Shown: piece by piece, positions 6,402-13,249 of the stretch
How the letters are laid out: each line of letters opens with the position of its first letter
How positions within the stretch are numbered: position 1 is the first letter of the stretch
Assembly: GCA_964442525.1 (NCBI GenBank)
Contig: CAYTZO010000015.1
Coordinates: forward strand, 1 to 19,321
Source of the DNA: CAYTZO01 sp964442525
Lineage (GTDB): Bacteria > Patescibacteriota > Microgenomatia > UBA10105 > UBA927
Direction of reading: 5' to 3'
Length of the DNA stretch: 19,321 bases
Position numbers and translations under genes: made by a program
The notes under the pieces: model-generated
The model's input: only the letters and a program-made list of their open reading frames with translations
The model's database searches: none
What the model was told of the DNA's origin: nothing

Positions 6402-8638
6402 ACTTCGATGAGATCCTTCTCCGCACGATTGAGGAGCACAGCATTGGTTGCGACGATAATCGATGAAATGCTCATAAGCAGTGCCGAAACCTCCGGACGG
6501 AGTGAAATGCGGTAGCTCGGATATAACACCCCGGCCGCGATCGGGATCGCCAGGAGATTGTAGATGGAAGCCCAAAACAGATTTTCCTTCATTTTGCGCA
6601 CCGTTGCCTTGGAAAGTTTGATCGCCCGCAGGACGTCTGCCGGGTCTGATTTCATGAGGACAACCTTGGCGGTTTCTATCGCTACATCAGTGCCGGCGCC
6701 GATCGCGATCCCAATGTCGGCCTGGGCTAAAGCGGGCGCGTCGTTGACCCCGTCGCCGACCATTGCGGTAAATTTTCCCTCCATCTGGAGTTTTTTAACG
6801 TAGGAGGCTTTATCCTGTGGAAGCACCTCGGAAAAAACCCGGTCAATACCCAGGTGCCTGCCAATGACCTCGGCCGTCTTTTTATTATCGCCGGTAATCA
6901 TGGCAACTTCCAGTCCGAGCGCTCTCATCCGGGCGATTGCCTTTTTGGCATTTTCCTTAGCTAAATCGGAAGCCGAGGCGACGCCCGCAAGGGTATTGTC
7001 GACTGCCAAAACCATAATGGTTTTTCCGTCGGTAAGCAGTCGTTCAATTTCTTTCTGAAGCGGAGAGATGTCAACACCCCGATCCTTCATGAGTTTGATG
7101 GTTCCAACGAGTACGTGCTTTCCGTCAACGACCGCCTCGACACCGTGGCCCGCAAGATTTTTAAAATGTTTTACGTTCCTGGAGAGAATAATTTTTCTTC
7201 GTTTCGCCTCCTCTAAAACCGCCAGGCTCAGGGGATGGGACGATTTTTCCTCGGCTGCCGCGTCGAGTCCGATAATTTGGTTTCCGGTAAAGCCCGGTGC
7301 AGCAATAACATCGGTAATTTTGGGCTTGCCTTCGGTGAGGGTACCCGTTTTATCGAGGACTATTGCCTGGATTTTGGATACCTGCTCAAGGGTCGGGGCG
7401 TCCTTAATAAGGATATTATGTTTGGCTCCCAAGCCGGTTCCCACGGCAACGGCGGTAGGCGTAGCCAGTCCAAGCGCGTCAGGACAGGCGATGACCACGG
7501 TGGAAATGGCAAAGGTAAGAGCAAAAAGAATCGGTTGGCCCAAAAGAAGATACCAAACGGCAAAGGTCGTGAGCCCGCCTCCGACGGCAACCACCACGAG
7601 GTATCTCGCGAACTGGTCGGCAATCTTTTGCCCGGGGGCCTTTGAGTTTTGCGCGGTTTCGACCATTTTCACGATTTGCGCCAGGGCGGTGTCTTCACCG
7701 ACTTTTGTCGCCTTAAATTTTACCGATCCGGAAGTATTGATGGAACCGCCGATGACGTTATCCCCCTGCTTTTTGGTAACCGGAAGAGATTCTCCGGTAA
7801 CCAGCGACTCGTCGATCGCCGTTTCCCCATCAATAATTTTTCCGTCTACGGGTACCTTGTCGCCCGGCTTGAGGATTAGGACGTCTCCTAACTGTACCTC
7901 AGACGTTGGTATAACCTTCTCCTTCCCGTTTTTCCAGAGTCTGGCCTGCGGAGGGACTAAATCAAATAACGCCTGGAGGGCATCGGTGGTCCCTCTTCTT
8001 GACTTCATCTCCATCCAGTGTCCAAAAAGAACAAAGGTAATAAGAAGTGCAGCCGCTTCGTAGTACGATTCCTTTCTTCCCAGAAACGTGAGAAGCACGC
8101 TAAAAGCATACGCGGCGGTAATGCCAACGGCAATCAGTACCGACATATTGAGCGTTTTAGCTTTGAGAGCCCGGTAGGTAGAGTATAAAAAGAGCCAACC
8201 CGAATAGAAAAATACGGGGGTAGCAAGGATGAACAGGAGCCACTGCGTCGGCATAAACTCCGGCAGTCTCAGCCTGAGTACCGACGTGCCAAGCGGCGAA
8301 TAGGCAATAATGGGTAAAGACAGAATAAATGCAAAGTAGAATTTGCCGCGGATATCCTCTTCCATGAGTTTTGCCATCTCGCGGCCGGCAAGGCCGGTGT
8401 GTTCCATTCCCATGCTCATGGTCATACTCATTTTTAGTTTTTCCCAAAAAGACATTTCGGAGACGGGTTTCATGACGTGTTCGCCGCGTTTACCTCCCGT
8501 GTGACCCATATGGCTGCTTGTCTCTTTTTCATCCGCGGCAACGAGTTTCATGCCGCATTTTGGGCACCATCCCGGTTCACTCTTTCGGACTTCGGGATGC
8601 ATCGGGCAGGTGTAAATAGTTGCCTCGTTCATGTTCAT
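6398..8638 (-). CDS. Copper-type P1B ATPase with CPD in place of CPC
   Basis: A heavy-metal translocating P-type ATPase of 746 residues from this start, 749 from the ATG at 8647; residue numbers here use the longer form. It opens with a heavy-metal-binding module (CPMHPEV ... WCPKCGMKL, 14-35) and a His/Met-rich linker. All pump motifs are present: TGES (284-287), DKTGT (432-436), a SHPL motif and GDGVNDAP. The membrane metal-site motifs YNLLAIP and MSISSIIVATNA match the copper group (YNx4P, Mx2SSx5N). The helix-6 motif, however, reads ACPDALGLATP (CPD at 388-390) where copper pumps have CPC or CPH. The start at 8638 was preferred because the ATG at 8647 falls inside the likely -10 box. It heads an operon with the CCxH, anchored and YHS proteins. 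Role: metal export, probably Cu(I). Confidence 0.88.
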   Translation of the reverse strand: MNMNEATIYTCPMHPEVRKSEPGWCPKCGMKLVAADEKETSSHMGHTGGKRGEHVMKPVSEMSFWEKLKMSMTMSMGMEHTGLAGREMAKLMEEDIRGKFYFAFILSLPIIAYSPLGTSVLRLRLPEFMPTQWLLFILATPVFFYSGWLFLYSTYRALKAKTLNMSVLIAVGITAAYAFSVLLTFLGRKESYYEAAALLITFVLFGHWMEMKSRRGTTDALQALFDLVPPQARLWKNGKEKVIPTSEVQLGDVLILKPGDKVPVDGKIIDGETAIDESLVTGESLPVTKKQGDNVIGGSINTSGSVKFKATKVGEDTALAQIVKMVETAQNSKAPGQKIADQFARYLVVVAVGGGLTTFAVWYLLLGQPILFALTFAISTVVIACPDALGLATPTAVAVGTGLGAKHNILIKDAPTLEQVSKIQAIVLDKTGTLTEGKPKITDVIAAPGFTGNQIIGLDAAAEEKSSHPLSLAVLEEAKRRKIILSRNVKHFKNLAGHGVEAVVDGKHVLVGTIKLMKDRGVDISPLQKEIERLLTDGKTIMVLAVDNTLAGVASASDLAKENAKKAIARMRALGLEVAMITGDNKKTAEVIGRHLGIDRVFSEVLPQDKASYVKKLQMEGKFTAMVGDGVNDAPALAQADIGIAIGAGTDVAIETAKVVLMKSDPADVLRAIKLSKATVRKMKENLFWASIYNLLAIPIAAGVLYPSYRISLRPEVSALLMSISSIIVATNAVLLNRAEKDLIEV

Positions 8639-8645
8639 ATAATTC

Positions 8646-8677
8646 ATTCTACAAAATCCTCATGAAGATTTCATGAA
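8646..8677 (-). promoter_or_regulatory. Direct-repeat operator and promoter of the ATPase operon
   Basis: On the minus strand, TTCATGA-AATC-TTCATGA (8677-8660), perfect 7-base repeats with an 11-base period, is followed after 8 bases by TAGAAT (8651-8646), a likely -10. The repeat pair covers the -35 position, as in Pho-box type activation by OmpR-family regulators. Seven bases then separate the -10 from the ATG at 8638. It shares its layout with sites at 10369, 13232, 15332 and 19093. Confidence 0.65.
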
Positions 8678-8777
8678 AAAACGGCAGATCACAACAAAAA
8701 CCGCGGCCTATCGCGAACACGCAGAAGGGAACGTTATCCTCTTCTCCTCTTCCCACCTTGGCATCAGCCAACAACCC

Positions 8778-8820
8778 TCTCCCCATCTCTTATCCCAGGA
8801 TGGCGTAAGGAGTGGGGAGA
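8778..8820. repeat. Long imperfect inverted repeat
   Basis: TCTCCCCA (8778-8785) pairs with TGGGGAGA (8813-8820), and inside it CTCTTA can pair with TAAGGAG. It lies in the gap between the Met-rich gene's stop and the ATPase promoter. No T-run follows on either strand, so it is not a standard terminator; it may be a 3' RNA structure of the Met-rich transcript. The rest of 8678-8831 holds nothing else recognisable. Confidence 0.4.
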
Positions 8821-8831
8821 ACCCGGTCCTG

Positions 8832-9173
8832 TTACTGTCCGATCGTTTGCATTATTCCGCTGCCGCGATCCATCTGGCTTGTGCCTGCTCGCTGTAGCAT
8901 GGTGCCGTTTTCTTCCAGAGCTTTTCCCTGCTGAATCATTTCCTGATCAGAGTACTTTTGACCTTTCTGTTGCATCATGGCGCCGCTCGTAACCATCATA
9001 CTGCCCATCTGCATCATGAAAGAACCGTCCTCTTTCATCGCAGATGCCATAGCGCCTATGGAAGCTCGCGACAGCGGCGTTGATTGGGCAAATATGTAGC
9101 CCACGATTCCGCCGGCAATGAGAGCTCCCAGGACCCAAAGGATAACGTTGTTTTTGCGCGCTTGTTGTGCCAT
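8832..9173 (-). CDS. Membrane-anchored methionine-rich protein
   Basis: A 113-residue protein with one N-terminal helix (about 9-29, ILWVLGALIAGGIVGYIF) and an extracytoplasmic tail unusually rich in Met: 14 Met in all, with clusters at 42-67 (MASAM, MMQMGSMM, GAMM) and later Met at 79, 92, 101 and 108. There is no Cys or His, so Met thioethers would be the only soft ligands, which favours Cu(I) or Ag(I) in an oxidising environment. The start at 9173 has AGGAGG 8 bases upstream; a GTG at 9182 lies inside that Shine-Dalgarno sequence and is rejected. It has its own extended -10 promoter and sits just upstream of the ATPase operon. I do not recognise a named family; copper binding is inferred from composition and context. 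Confidence 0.65.
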   Translation of the reverse strand: MAQQARKNNVILWVLGALIAGGIVGYIFAQSTPLSRASIGAMASAMKEDGSFMMQMGSMMVTSGAMMQQKGQKYSDQEMIQQGKALEENGTMLQRAGTSQMDRGSGIMQTIGQ

Positions 9174-9209
9174 AAAAATCACCTCCTCCGTTAATTTTCC
9201 CCTAGTCCC

Positions 9210-9218
9210 ACTATAACA
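9210..9218 (-). promoter_or_regulatory. Extended -10 promoter of the Met-rich gene
   Basis: On the minus strand TGT-TATAGT fits TGn-TATAnT, about 37 bases before the ATG at 9173. Further upstream TTCATAA-ATAC-TTCTTTT (about 9233-9250) has the 11-base period of the regulon repeats, but the second half is poor and it lies 17 bases from the -10, so I do not count it as a regulon site. Confidence 0.45.
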
Positions 9219-9243
9219 GAAATTCCCGAGAAAAAAGAAGTAT

Positions 9244-9930
9244 TTATGAAGTCTTTAATCGGGCCAGCCGTGCCTTGACGTTTAGCCGACGCCATGTGGT
9301 TCCCGGCGGAACGCAGGTAATGAGCGTGACATACGAGTCGTCGTAGCGCTGCTCGAGCGGGGAGAGGTCATCAGGGTCAGTTACCGTCATTTCAAAAATG
9401 ACGTAACGATACGTCACGCCGTCATACGTTATAAAGATTTCGTCACCGATTTTTAAGGTTGGCAGTGTGGAGAAGATCGCTTTGTAGTCCTTTGGATTAT
9501 AAAACTGAGGTAAAGTCGAGTGCCCGAATATGACCGCATTGCCGTATTCACCCGGCAGTGCCGTCCCACCGTAGTGAATGAGGCTTTTGGCAAGGTCGTC
9601 GCCGCCGATAATCGCCGTGGCGTTTTCTATTTTTAGGCGCGGAATGGACACAAGATAGGAATTGACAGTGGCGGTAACTTTCTTTTGCGGCTGGGTTGGG
9701 AACCACGTGTTGGCGTTTAATGTCGGATCATCCGATGTTTGCGAATTCTCATTCGCCGCAACGGGAGAAATAATTTTTGTAAGAATCGGGTCGGTAAAAA
9801 GGGCAAAAGACATAATTGGCCATATGGTCCAGAATAGAATACCCGTGCCGACCAGAAGAAACACGAATGAGAATATTCGCGTGTCTTTTTTACGCTTTGA
9901 CACTTCCTTTACATATTTATATAACGCCAT
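9244..9930 (-). CDS. Sortase-family cysteine transpeptidase
   Basis: A 228-residue class C/D/E-like sortase. An N-terminal membrane helix (about 19-42) is followed by a linker (50-85) and the catalytic beta-barrel. The catalytic residues are His137 in VIFGHSTL, Cys206 in VTLITCVPPG and Arg214/Arg215 in TTWRRLNVKARL, so the His-Cys-Arg triad is complete. Sortases cut LPxTG-like signals and attach proteins to the cell wall or polymerise pilins. No substrate with a sorting signal is encoded nearby. The start at 9930 has GGGGGA just upstream; an in-frame ATG at 9960 would add ten residues before the basic stretch. It lies downstream of the DUF2933 gene, probably in the same transcript, an unusual place for a sortase. 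Confidence 0.85.
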   Translation of the reverse strand: MALYKYVKEVSKRKKDTRIFSFVFLLVGTGILFWTIWPIMSFALFTDPILTKIISPVAANENSQTSDDPTLNANTWFPTQPQKKVTATVNSYLVSIPRLKIENATAIIGGDDLAKSLIHYGGTALPGEYGNAVIFGHSTLPQFYNPKDYKAIFSTLPTLKIGDEIFITYDGVTYRYVIFEMTVTDPDDLSPLEQRYDDSYVTLITCVPPGTTWRRLNVKARLARLKTS

Positions 9931-9978
9931 ACTTCCCCCGTCGTGGACATGAAGGCTCATGGCTCCCCAAGGGCTTAT

Positions 9979-10038
9979 TCAGCTGCTTTTCTGACCTCGC
10001 TTTGTCGGACTTCTGCATGGACTTTTGCAACAGGACAC
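9979..10038 (-). CDS. Candidate 19-residue Cys-rich leader peptide
   Basis: A GTG start at 10038 is preceded by GGGAGG with 8 bases spacing, matching the strong Shine-Dalgarno pattern of this cluster. The frame reads MSCCKSPCRSPTKRGQKSS and stops at 9979. Three Cys in the first seven residues could bind metal, or it could be a regulatory leader peptide for the sortase gene 48 bases downstream. It is too short to support by composition alone. It is the only thing I see in the 186-base gap between the DUF2933 and sortase genes. Confidence 0.3.
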   Translation of the reverse strand: MSCCKSPCRSPTKRGQKSS

Positions 10039-10116
10039 CTCACTCACCTCCCATCCCTTAACGGCAGTCTCCCTCCATATTTATGAAGGGTTCCGCGGGT
10101 ATGCCCTGAGCGCCTC

Positions 10117-10332
10117 TTAATGTTTGTGCTCTCCCCCTTTCGCCATCCATACGTGGAGGAGCGGACAAAGAAGAAGCGCTCCGGCAAACAGCAATATCCC
10201 CGCAGGAACTTTAAAGACTGCAACAGCAATAACAACCAATGCAATGAGTCCAAGGCACATGCCTATCATTTTGCCGGAGATACTGTTTGCTCCCGGCCGT
10301 TGTGTCGGCATGGCTGCCTCGAGCGAGTCCAT
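10117..10332 (-). CDS. DUF2933-like small membrane protein
   Basis: A 71-residue protein with two hydrophobic stretches (about 22-41 and 43-57) and the C-terminal signature LLLCPLLHVWMAKGGEHKH. It matches the DUF2933 pattern (CPLxHxxM followed by a Gly/His tail) seen next to copper and other heavy-metal resistance genes. Cys, His and Met in this tail are likely metal ligands. GGAGGTGA lies 6 bases before the ATG. It has its own promoter carrying the shared direct-repeat operator (10354-10386). Function is not established for the family; a role in metal handling is inferred. Confidence 0.7.
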   Translation of the reverse strand: MDSLEAAMPTQRPGANSISGKMIGMCLGLIALVVIAVAVFKVPAGILLFAGALLLCPLLHVWMAKGGEHKH

Positions 10333-10353
10333 CGATACTCACCTCCAGATCTT

Positions 10354-10386
10354 AGTATAAAAAGCTCGCAATGAGGATTTTATGAG
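10354..10386 (-). promoter_or_regulatory. Direct-repeat operator and promoter of the DUF2933 gene
   Basis: On the minus strand CTCATAA-AATC-CTCATTG (10386-10369), 11-base period, then 9 bases, then TATACT (10359-10354), a 5/6 match to the -10 consensus. Transcription would start near 10347, leaving a leader of about 15 bases with the strong Shine-Dalgarno sequence. It is placed just beyond the redoxin stop codon. Confidence 0.55.
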
Positions 10387-10394
10387 TGCCATCC

Positions 10395-11039
10395 TCACAG
10401 TTTGCCTACTTGCGTCAGGAGCTCCTGATTTCGGACTGCCATGTCGGCATCATCCCTGACAAAACGAACCGTACCGTTTTTGTCGACGAGCACATACGTG
10501 TGCCCCGGCAACTGGCCGCGGTGCATGGACGAACCAAGCGAGATAACCCCGTAAAGATTGGAAACTTCTAGCTTGGTATCCAAAAGCACGACGTTCTTGG
10601 CGAGATCCGGCATTTTGTCGATCGCCTGCTTCCATTCGTCTTTCGTATTGGACGTAATGTTGAGAATGACCGTGTTTTTCTCTGCAAAGCTTTTGTCTCT
10701 GCCGAACGCGACGATTTGGTCCCAGCAAGCCGGATAGCACATCAGGCCCTCGTTGAAAAACAGGAGCACGTTTTGTCCGCGAAAGTCCTTTAGGCTCACG
10801 TTCTTCCCCTCATAACTAGGCAAGGTAAAATCAGGTGCTGGATTGCCAATCAAACGGTCAAACACGGCGGAATCTGTCGGTTTTGCTTTCGGGTGCATAG
10901 GATCCTCCTGGTTGTTCGTTTGCGCCTGTTGGGTCGTCCCCTGGCCTGACTGACTGCTTTTTCGTATTGCAGCTACCGAAATAACGGTTATTGATGCAAT
11001 GACGGAAATGATAAGGATAAGTTTTTCCTTTGAGTTCAT
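10395..11039 (-). CDS. Membrane-anchored AhpC/TlpA-like thiol redoxin
   Basis: A 214-residue protein: N-terminal membrane helix (about 6-25), a Gln/Thr-rich linker (30-55), then a thioredoxin-fold domain opening with GNPAPDFTLPSYEGKNVSLKDFRGQNVLLFFNEG, the standard AhpC/TSA-redoxin opening. The active region is MCYPACWDQ with Cys101 and Cys105, a CxxxC spacing where thioredoxins have CxxC, as in peroxiredoxin-like proteins. It probably takes electrons from the CcdA-type transporter encoded immediately upstream; the two overlap by ATGA (11036-11039). AGGAGG lies 10 bases before the ATG. Likely role: reducing extracytoplasmic thiols or peroxides, keeping Cys metal ligands reduced. Peroxidase versus disulfide reductase cannot be decided from sequence. 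Confidence 0.8.
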   Translation of the reverse strand: MNSKEKLILIISVIASITVISVAAIRKSSQSGQGTTQQAQTNNQEDPMHPKAKPTDSAVFDRLIGNPAPDFTLPSYEGKNVSLKDFRGQNVLLFFNEGLMCYPACWDQIVAFGRDKSFAEKNTVILNITSNTKDEWKQAIDKMPDLAKNVVLLDTKLEVSNLYGVISLGSSMHRGQLPGHTYVLVDKNGTVRFVRDDADMAVRNQELLTQVGKL

Positions 11040-11917
11040 GTATGTTTCACCTCCTTTTTATTGTTTTTCATTACAAACTGTTTTACGGCAATTGTGATGA
11101 TGAGGATAAAAATCGTAAGGAACAATACTGCCCAAATCGCCTCGGGTACTTTGTTGGTGTATTGTCCGATCCATTTGGTAACTTCTGCAATAAGGAGATT
11201 GGTTTGGAGCTGATAGGAACTGCGCATCGCCAGCCGATTGGTAAGGCTAAGGAAGGCGACCGTTATCCCCATGACCAAAAACGTAATGCCCGCGAGCAGA
11301 TTGGTAATGGAATTGGTAATGGGAACGCCAAACAGTCTGAACGTGAGAGGCTTCCTCCAAGCGAAAATCTTTTGGGTCGCATTTGTTTTGTCTAAGATTG
11401 TCGAGAGAATAAAAAGCGGAACGACCATCCCCAATACAAACGTTAGAATATAAAGGGAGCTCGCTAGGTACGATCCCCCAAGTGTGGAAAGAGCGAGAAC
11501 GCCGGCAAGCACCGGAGCGCAGCAGGTCGTGGCAATAGCCGAAAAAACGCCTAACCCAAAAATGCCGAACGCATCATACCTGGTCAGTCGCGGGTGGACC
11601 GGCGAGGGTAACGGAAATTTAAACCCTATGGTTAACCCAAGTCCCAGGAGTGTAAGAAAAATTCCTCCAACGAGAAAAATGGTGTTATGGAACTGCCTGA
11701 TACTTTGAGTGAGCAGGGTAAATCCAAGACCGATCGGAATAAAAACTGCCAGAAGTCCTAAGAAGAATACGAACGTCATAAAAAATACTTTGCTTTTTTC
11801 CTTAAAAATCGAGGCAAAGTAGGTTGGCAGTAACACGGTAAAGCAGCACGGAGCAAACAGAGCCGCAATTCCTGCCAAAAATGAAGAGATAAGTGACGCG
11901 CTAAAGAGAAATCCCAT
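11036..11917 (-). CDS. CcdA/DsbD-type thiol-disulfide electron transporter
   Basis: A 293-residue integral membrane protein of the CcdA/DsbD transmembrane family. The paired Cys that carry electrons are in helix 1 (FAPCCFTVLLP, Cys24/25) and helix 4 (ATTCCAPVLAG, Cys132/133); both are CC pairs, unlike the single Cys typical of CcdA. Six helices form the core (about 5-30, 44-66, 78-98, 118-140, 150-172, 195-215), and a further C-terminal helix (265-285) is present. It moves reducing power from cytoplasmic thioredoxin to extracytoplasmic acceptors, here most likely the redoxin encoded next. The start at 11917 follows the YHS stop by 5 bases; an extension to 12004 would run through the YHS gene and is rejected. 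Confidence 0.82.
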   Translation of the reverse strand: MGFLFSASLISSFLAGIAALFAPCCFTVLLPTYFASIFKEKSKVFFMTFVFFLGLLAVFIPIGLGFTLLTQSIRQFHNTIFLVGGIFLTLLGLGLTIGFKFPLPSPVHPRLTRYDAFGIFGLGVFSAIATTCCAPVLAGVLALSTLGGSYLASSLYILTFVLGMVVPLFILSTILDKTNATQKIFAWRKPLTFRLFGVPITNSITNLLAGITFLVMGITVAFLSLTNRLAMRSSYQLQTNLLIAEVTKWIGQYTNKVPEAIWAVLFLTIFILIITIAVKQFVMKNNKKEVKHT

Positions 11918-11922
11918 ATTTG

Positions 11923-12105
11923 CTAATGACAACAGCCACAACCGCCGTGCGGTTTTGAGTCTTTGGTAAAGCGCTTTGGGTTGCCGGTAAATTGCGACCG
12001 GCAAGCCTCTGAACAGAAATAGTAGGTTTTTCCCTCATGCACGGCGCTTAGTTGCGACGCCGATACTTCCATCCCGCATACTGGGTCTTTGACGGATTTT
12101 TCCAT
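11923..12105 (-). CDS. YHS-domain metal-binding protein (second of two)
   Basis: A 60-residue protein: VKDPVCGMEV, then EGKTYYFCSEACRSQFTGNPKRF, the YHS signature, followed by a C-terminal tail GGCGCCH with three more Cys and a terminal His. The tail is missing from the paralogue at 5316-5513 and could form a second soft-metal site. The start at 12105 has AGGAGG 9 bases upstream; the ATG at 12111 is only 3 bases from it. It sits between YibE/F and the CcdA-type gene with gaps of 16 and 5 bases, so it is part of that operon. Confidence 0.8.
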   Translation of the reverse strand: MEKSVKDPVCGMEVSASQLSAVHEGKTYYFCSEACRSQFTGNPKRFTKDSKPHGGCGCCH

Positions 12106-12121
12106 AAGCATGCACCTCCTC

Positions 12122-13210
12122 TCAGCTAAAATTCGTTGTACTTAGGTATGAAGCGATAGCCGTCGTAATGGGCACTGCGCTGACGAGTCCAAGGCTTCCT
12201 ACCAGAGTTCTGACTACTTCACTCGCAAACATTTCCCGGTTTATTAGGAGAGAGAGCGGCTCCCCGCCGGATATTGCAAAAATAAGAAGCAGCGGAAGGG
12301 ACGCCCCGGCATAGGCAAGTACAAGCGTGTTGACGAGCGAGGCAATGTGGTGCTGGCCGACGCGAAGGGCCCGCTTGTAGAGCTCCTTGAGGGAAAGATT
12401 TTTGTTTGCTTCTCGCAGTTCAAAAACGCATGCAGCCTGGCCTATGGTGACGTCGCCCAGAACGCCCAGGGCCCCGATGATGATTCCCGCCAAAAAGATA
12501 CCCTGAAGGTTCAGGTTGACGCCCGGGAACATGGAAAGAAGTGCGGCGTCTTCGGTAGCGTATCCGGAGAGCCTGGCTATCCATACAAAATAGCGCGCGA
12601 GAATGGCGGTAATAACAAGACTCAGGACCGTACCGATGACGGCAGCGGTCGTTTTGCGGCTCAGTCCGTGGGCAAGATAGAGGGTGACAAGGAGAATGAC
12701 AAACGAGCCGGAAACCGCAACGACTACCGGGTCATACCCTGCTACGATTTTCGGAAGAATATACTTGAGAAGTACGACAAAAGAAATGGCGAGCCCCAAA
12801 AATGATGTAAGACCGCGAAGTCTGCCGATAATTACCACCGATAGGGCAAATGCGATGGTCAAAAAAAGAAGAGACTTGCCGCGGATAAAGTCGGTAAAGA
12901 GAAATACGTCGCTCCCGTCGACTTTTCTAATATGCGAGAGAACTATATTGTCGCCCGGCTTCATGCGCTGGTTGTCGTTTGACGCAACAATTCCTCCGAG
13001 TTCGATTGGTACCGTATTTCCTTTTCCCGTGCCGTCCGCCAGCCGAGCGAGCGCCTTCTGATAAGGCTGATTGACCCCGGGGACAACTTCTACCGTTTTA
13101 TCTTCAATGATTTCAGTTACCCGGGCAGTATGTTTTTCCTCACCCGATACCGCCCAAACCGGTGATGAGAACGCAAGAAATGCTACGACCAGAGACAGTG
13201 TCTTGAGCAT
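12122..13210 (-). CDS. YibE/F-family membrane protein
   Basis: A 362-residue protein: signal peptide or first helix (1-20, ending SSPVWA), an extracytoplasmic domain (about 21-105), then about seven to eight helices from residue 110 to the end. GDVTIGQAACVFELREAN and the RALRVGQHHIASLVNTLVLAYAGASLPLLL region are the conserved core of YibE/F proteins. The family's transport role is not settled. The gene is first in the transcript YibE/F-YHS-CcdA-redoxin. No ribosome binding site is visible; a -10 lies 6 bases before the ATG, so it is probably leaderless. The promoter carries the shared direct-repeat operator and abuts the histidine kinase stop codon. Its pairing with metal and thiol genes suggests a role in envelope ion balance, an inference. 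Confidence 0.85.
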   Translation of the reverse strand: MLKTLSLVVAFLAFSSPVWAVSGEEKHTARVTEIIEDKTVEVVPGVNQPYQKALARLADGTGKGNTVPIELGGIVASNDNQRMKPGDNIVLSHIRKVDGSDVFLFTDFIRGKSLLFLTIAFALSVVIIGRLRGLTSFLGLAISFVVLLKYILPKIVAGYDPVVVAVSGSFVILLVTLYLAHGLSRKTTAAVIGTVLSLVITAILARYFVWIARLSGYATEDAALLSMFPGVNLNLQGIFLAGIIIGALGVLGDVTIGQAACVFELREANKNLSLKELYKRALRVGQHHIASLVNTLVLAYAGASLPLLLIFAISGGEPLSLLINREMFASEVVRTLVGSLGLVSAVPITTAIASYLSTTNFS

Positions 13211-13216
13211 AGTTTG

Positions 13217-13249
13217 ATGATAAAGAGTAGAAGATGAAGAAATTATGAG
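13217..13249 (-). promoter_or_regulatory. Direct-repeat operator and promoter of the YibE/F operon
   Basis: On the minus strand CTCATAA-TTTC-TTCATCT (13249-13232), 11-base period, then 9 bases, then TATCAT (13222-13217), a 5/6 -10 match. Six bases then separate it from the ATG at 13210. The first repeat overlaps the histidine kinase stop codon (13243-13245). Confidence 0.5.

Noticed and set aside
5967..6575. A 202-residue version of the four-helix protein starting at 6575
   Set aside because: The first 58 residues would overlap the ATPase coding region in another frame; the ATGA overlap at 6398-6401 gives a normal start.
7068..8063. Long plus-strand frame of 331 codons opposite the ATPase gene
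   Set aside because: It lies antisense within a gene with complete P1B motifs, is Ser/Pro/Thr-rich as expected of an antisense shadow, and has no recognisable domain.
9233..9250. Sixth regulon-like repeat upstream of the Met-rich gene (TTCATAA-ATAC-TTCTTTT)
   Set aside because: The period is right, but the second half is poor and it lies 17 bases from the -10 instead of 8-9; it also overlaps the sortase stop codon.
9941..9957. CATGAG...TTCATG pair upstream of the sortase
   Set aside because: The spacing period is 10, not 11, and no -10 follows at the expected distance.
12347..12805. Plus-strand frame of 152 codons opposite YibE/F
   Set aside because: Antisense shadow of a strong membrane-protein gene; low-complexity Gly/Asp/Lys-rich translation with no motif.
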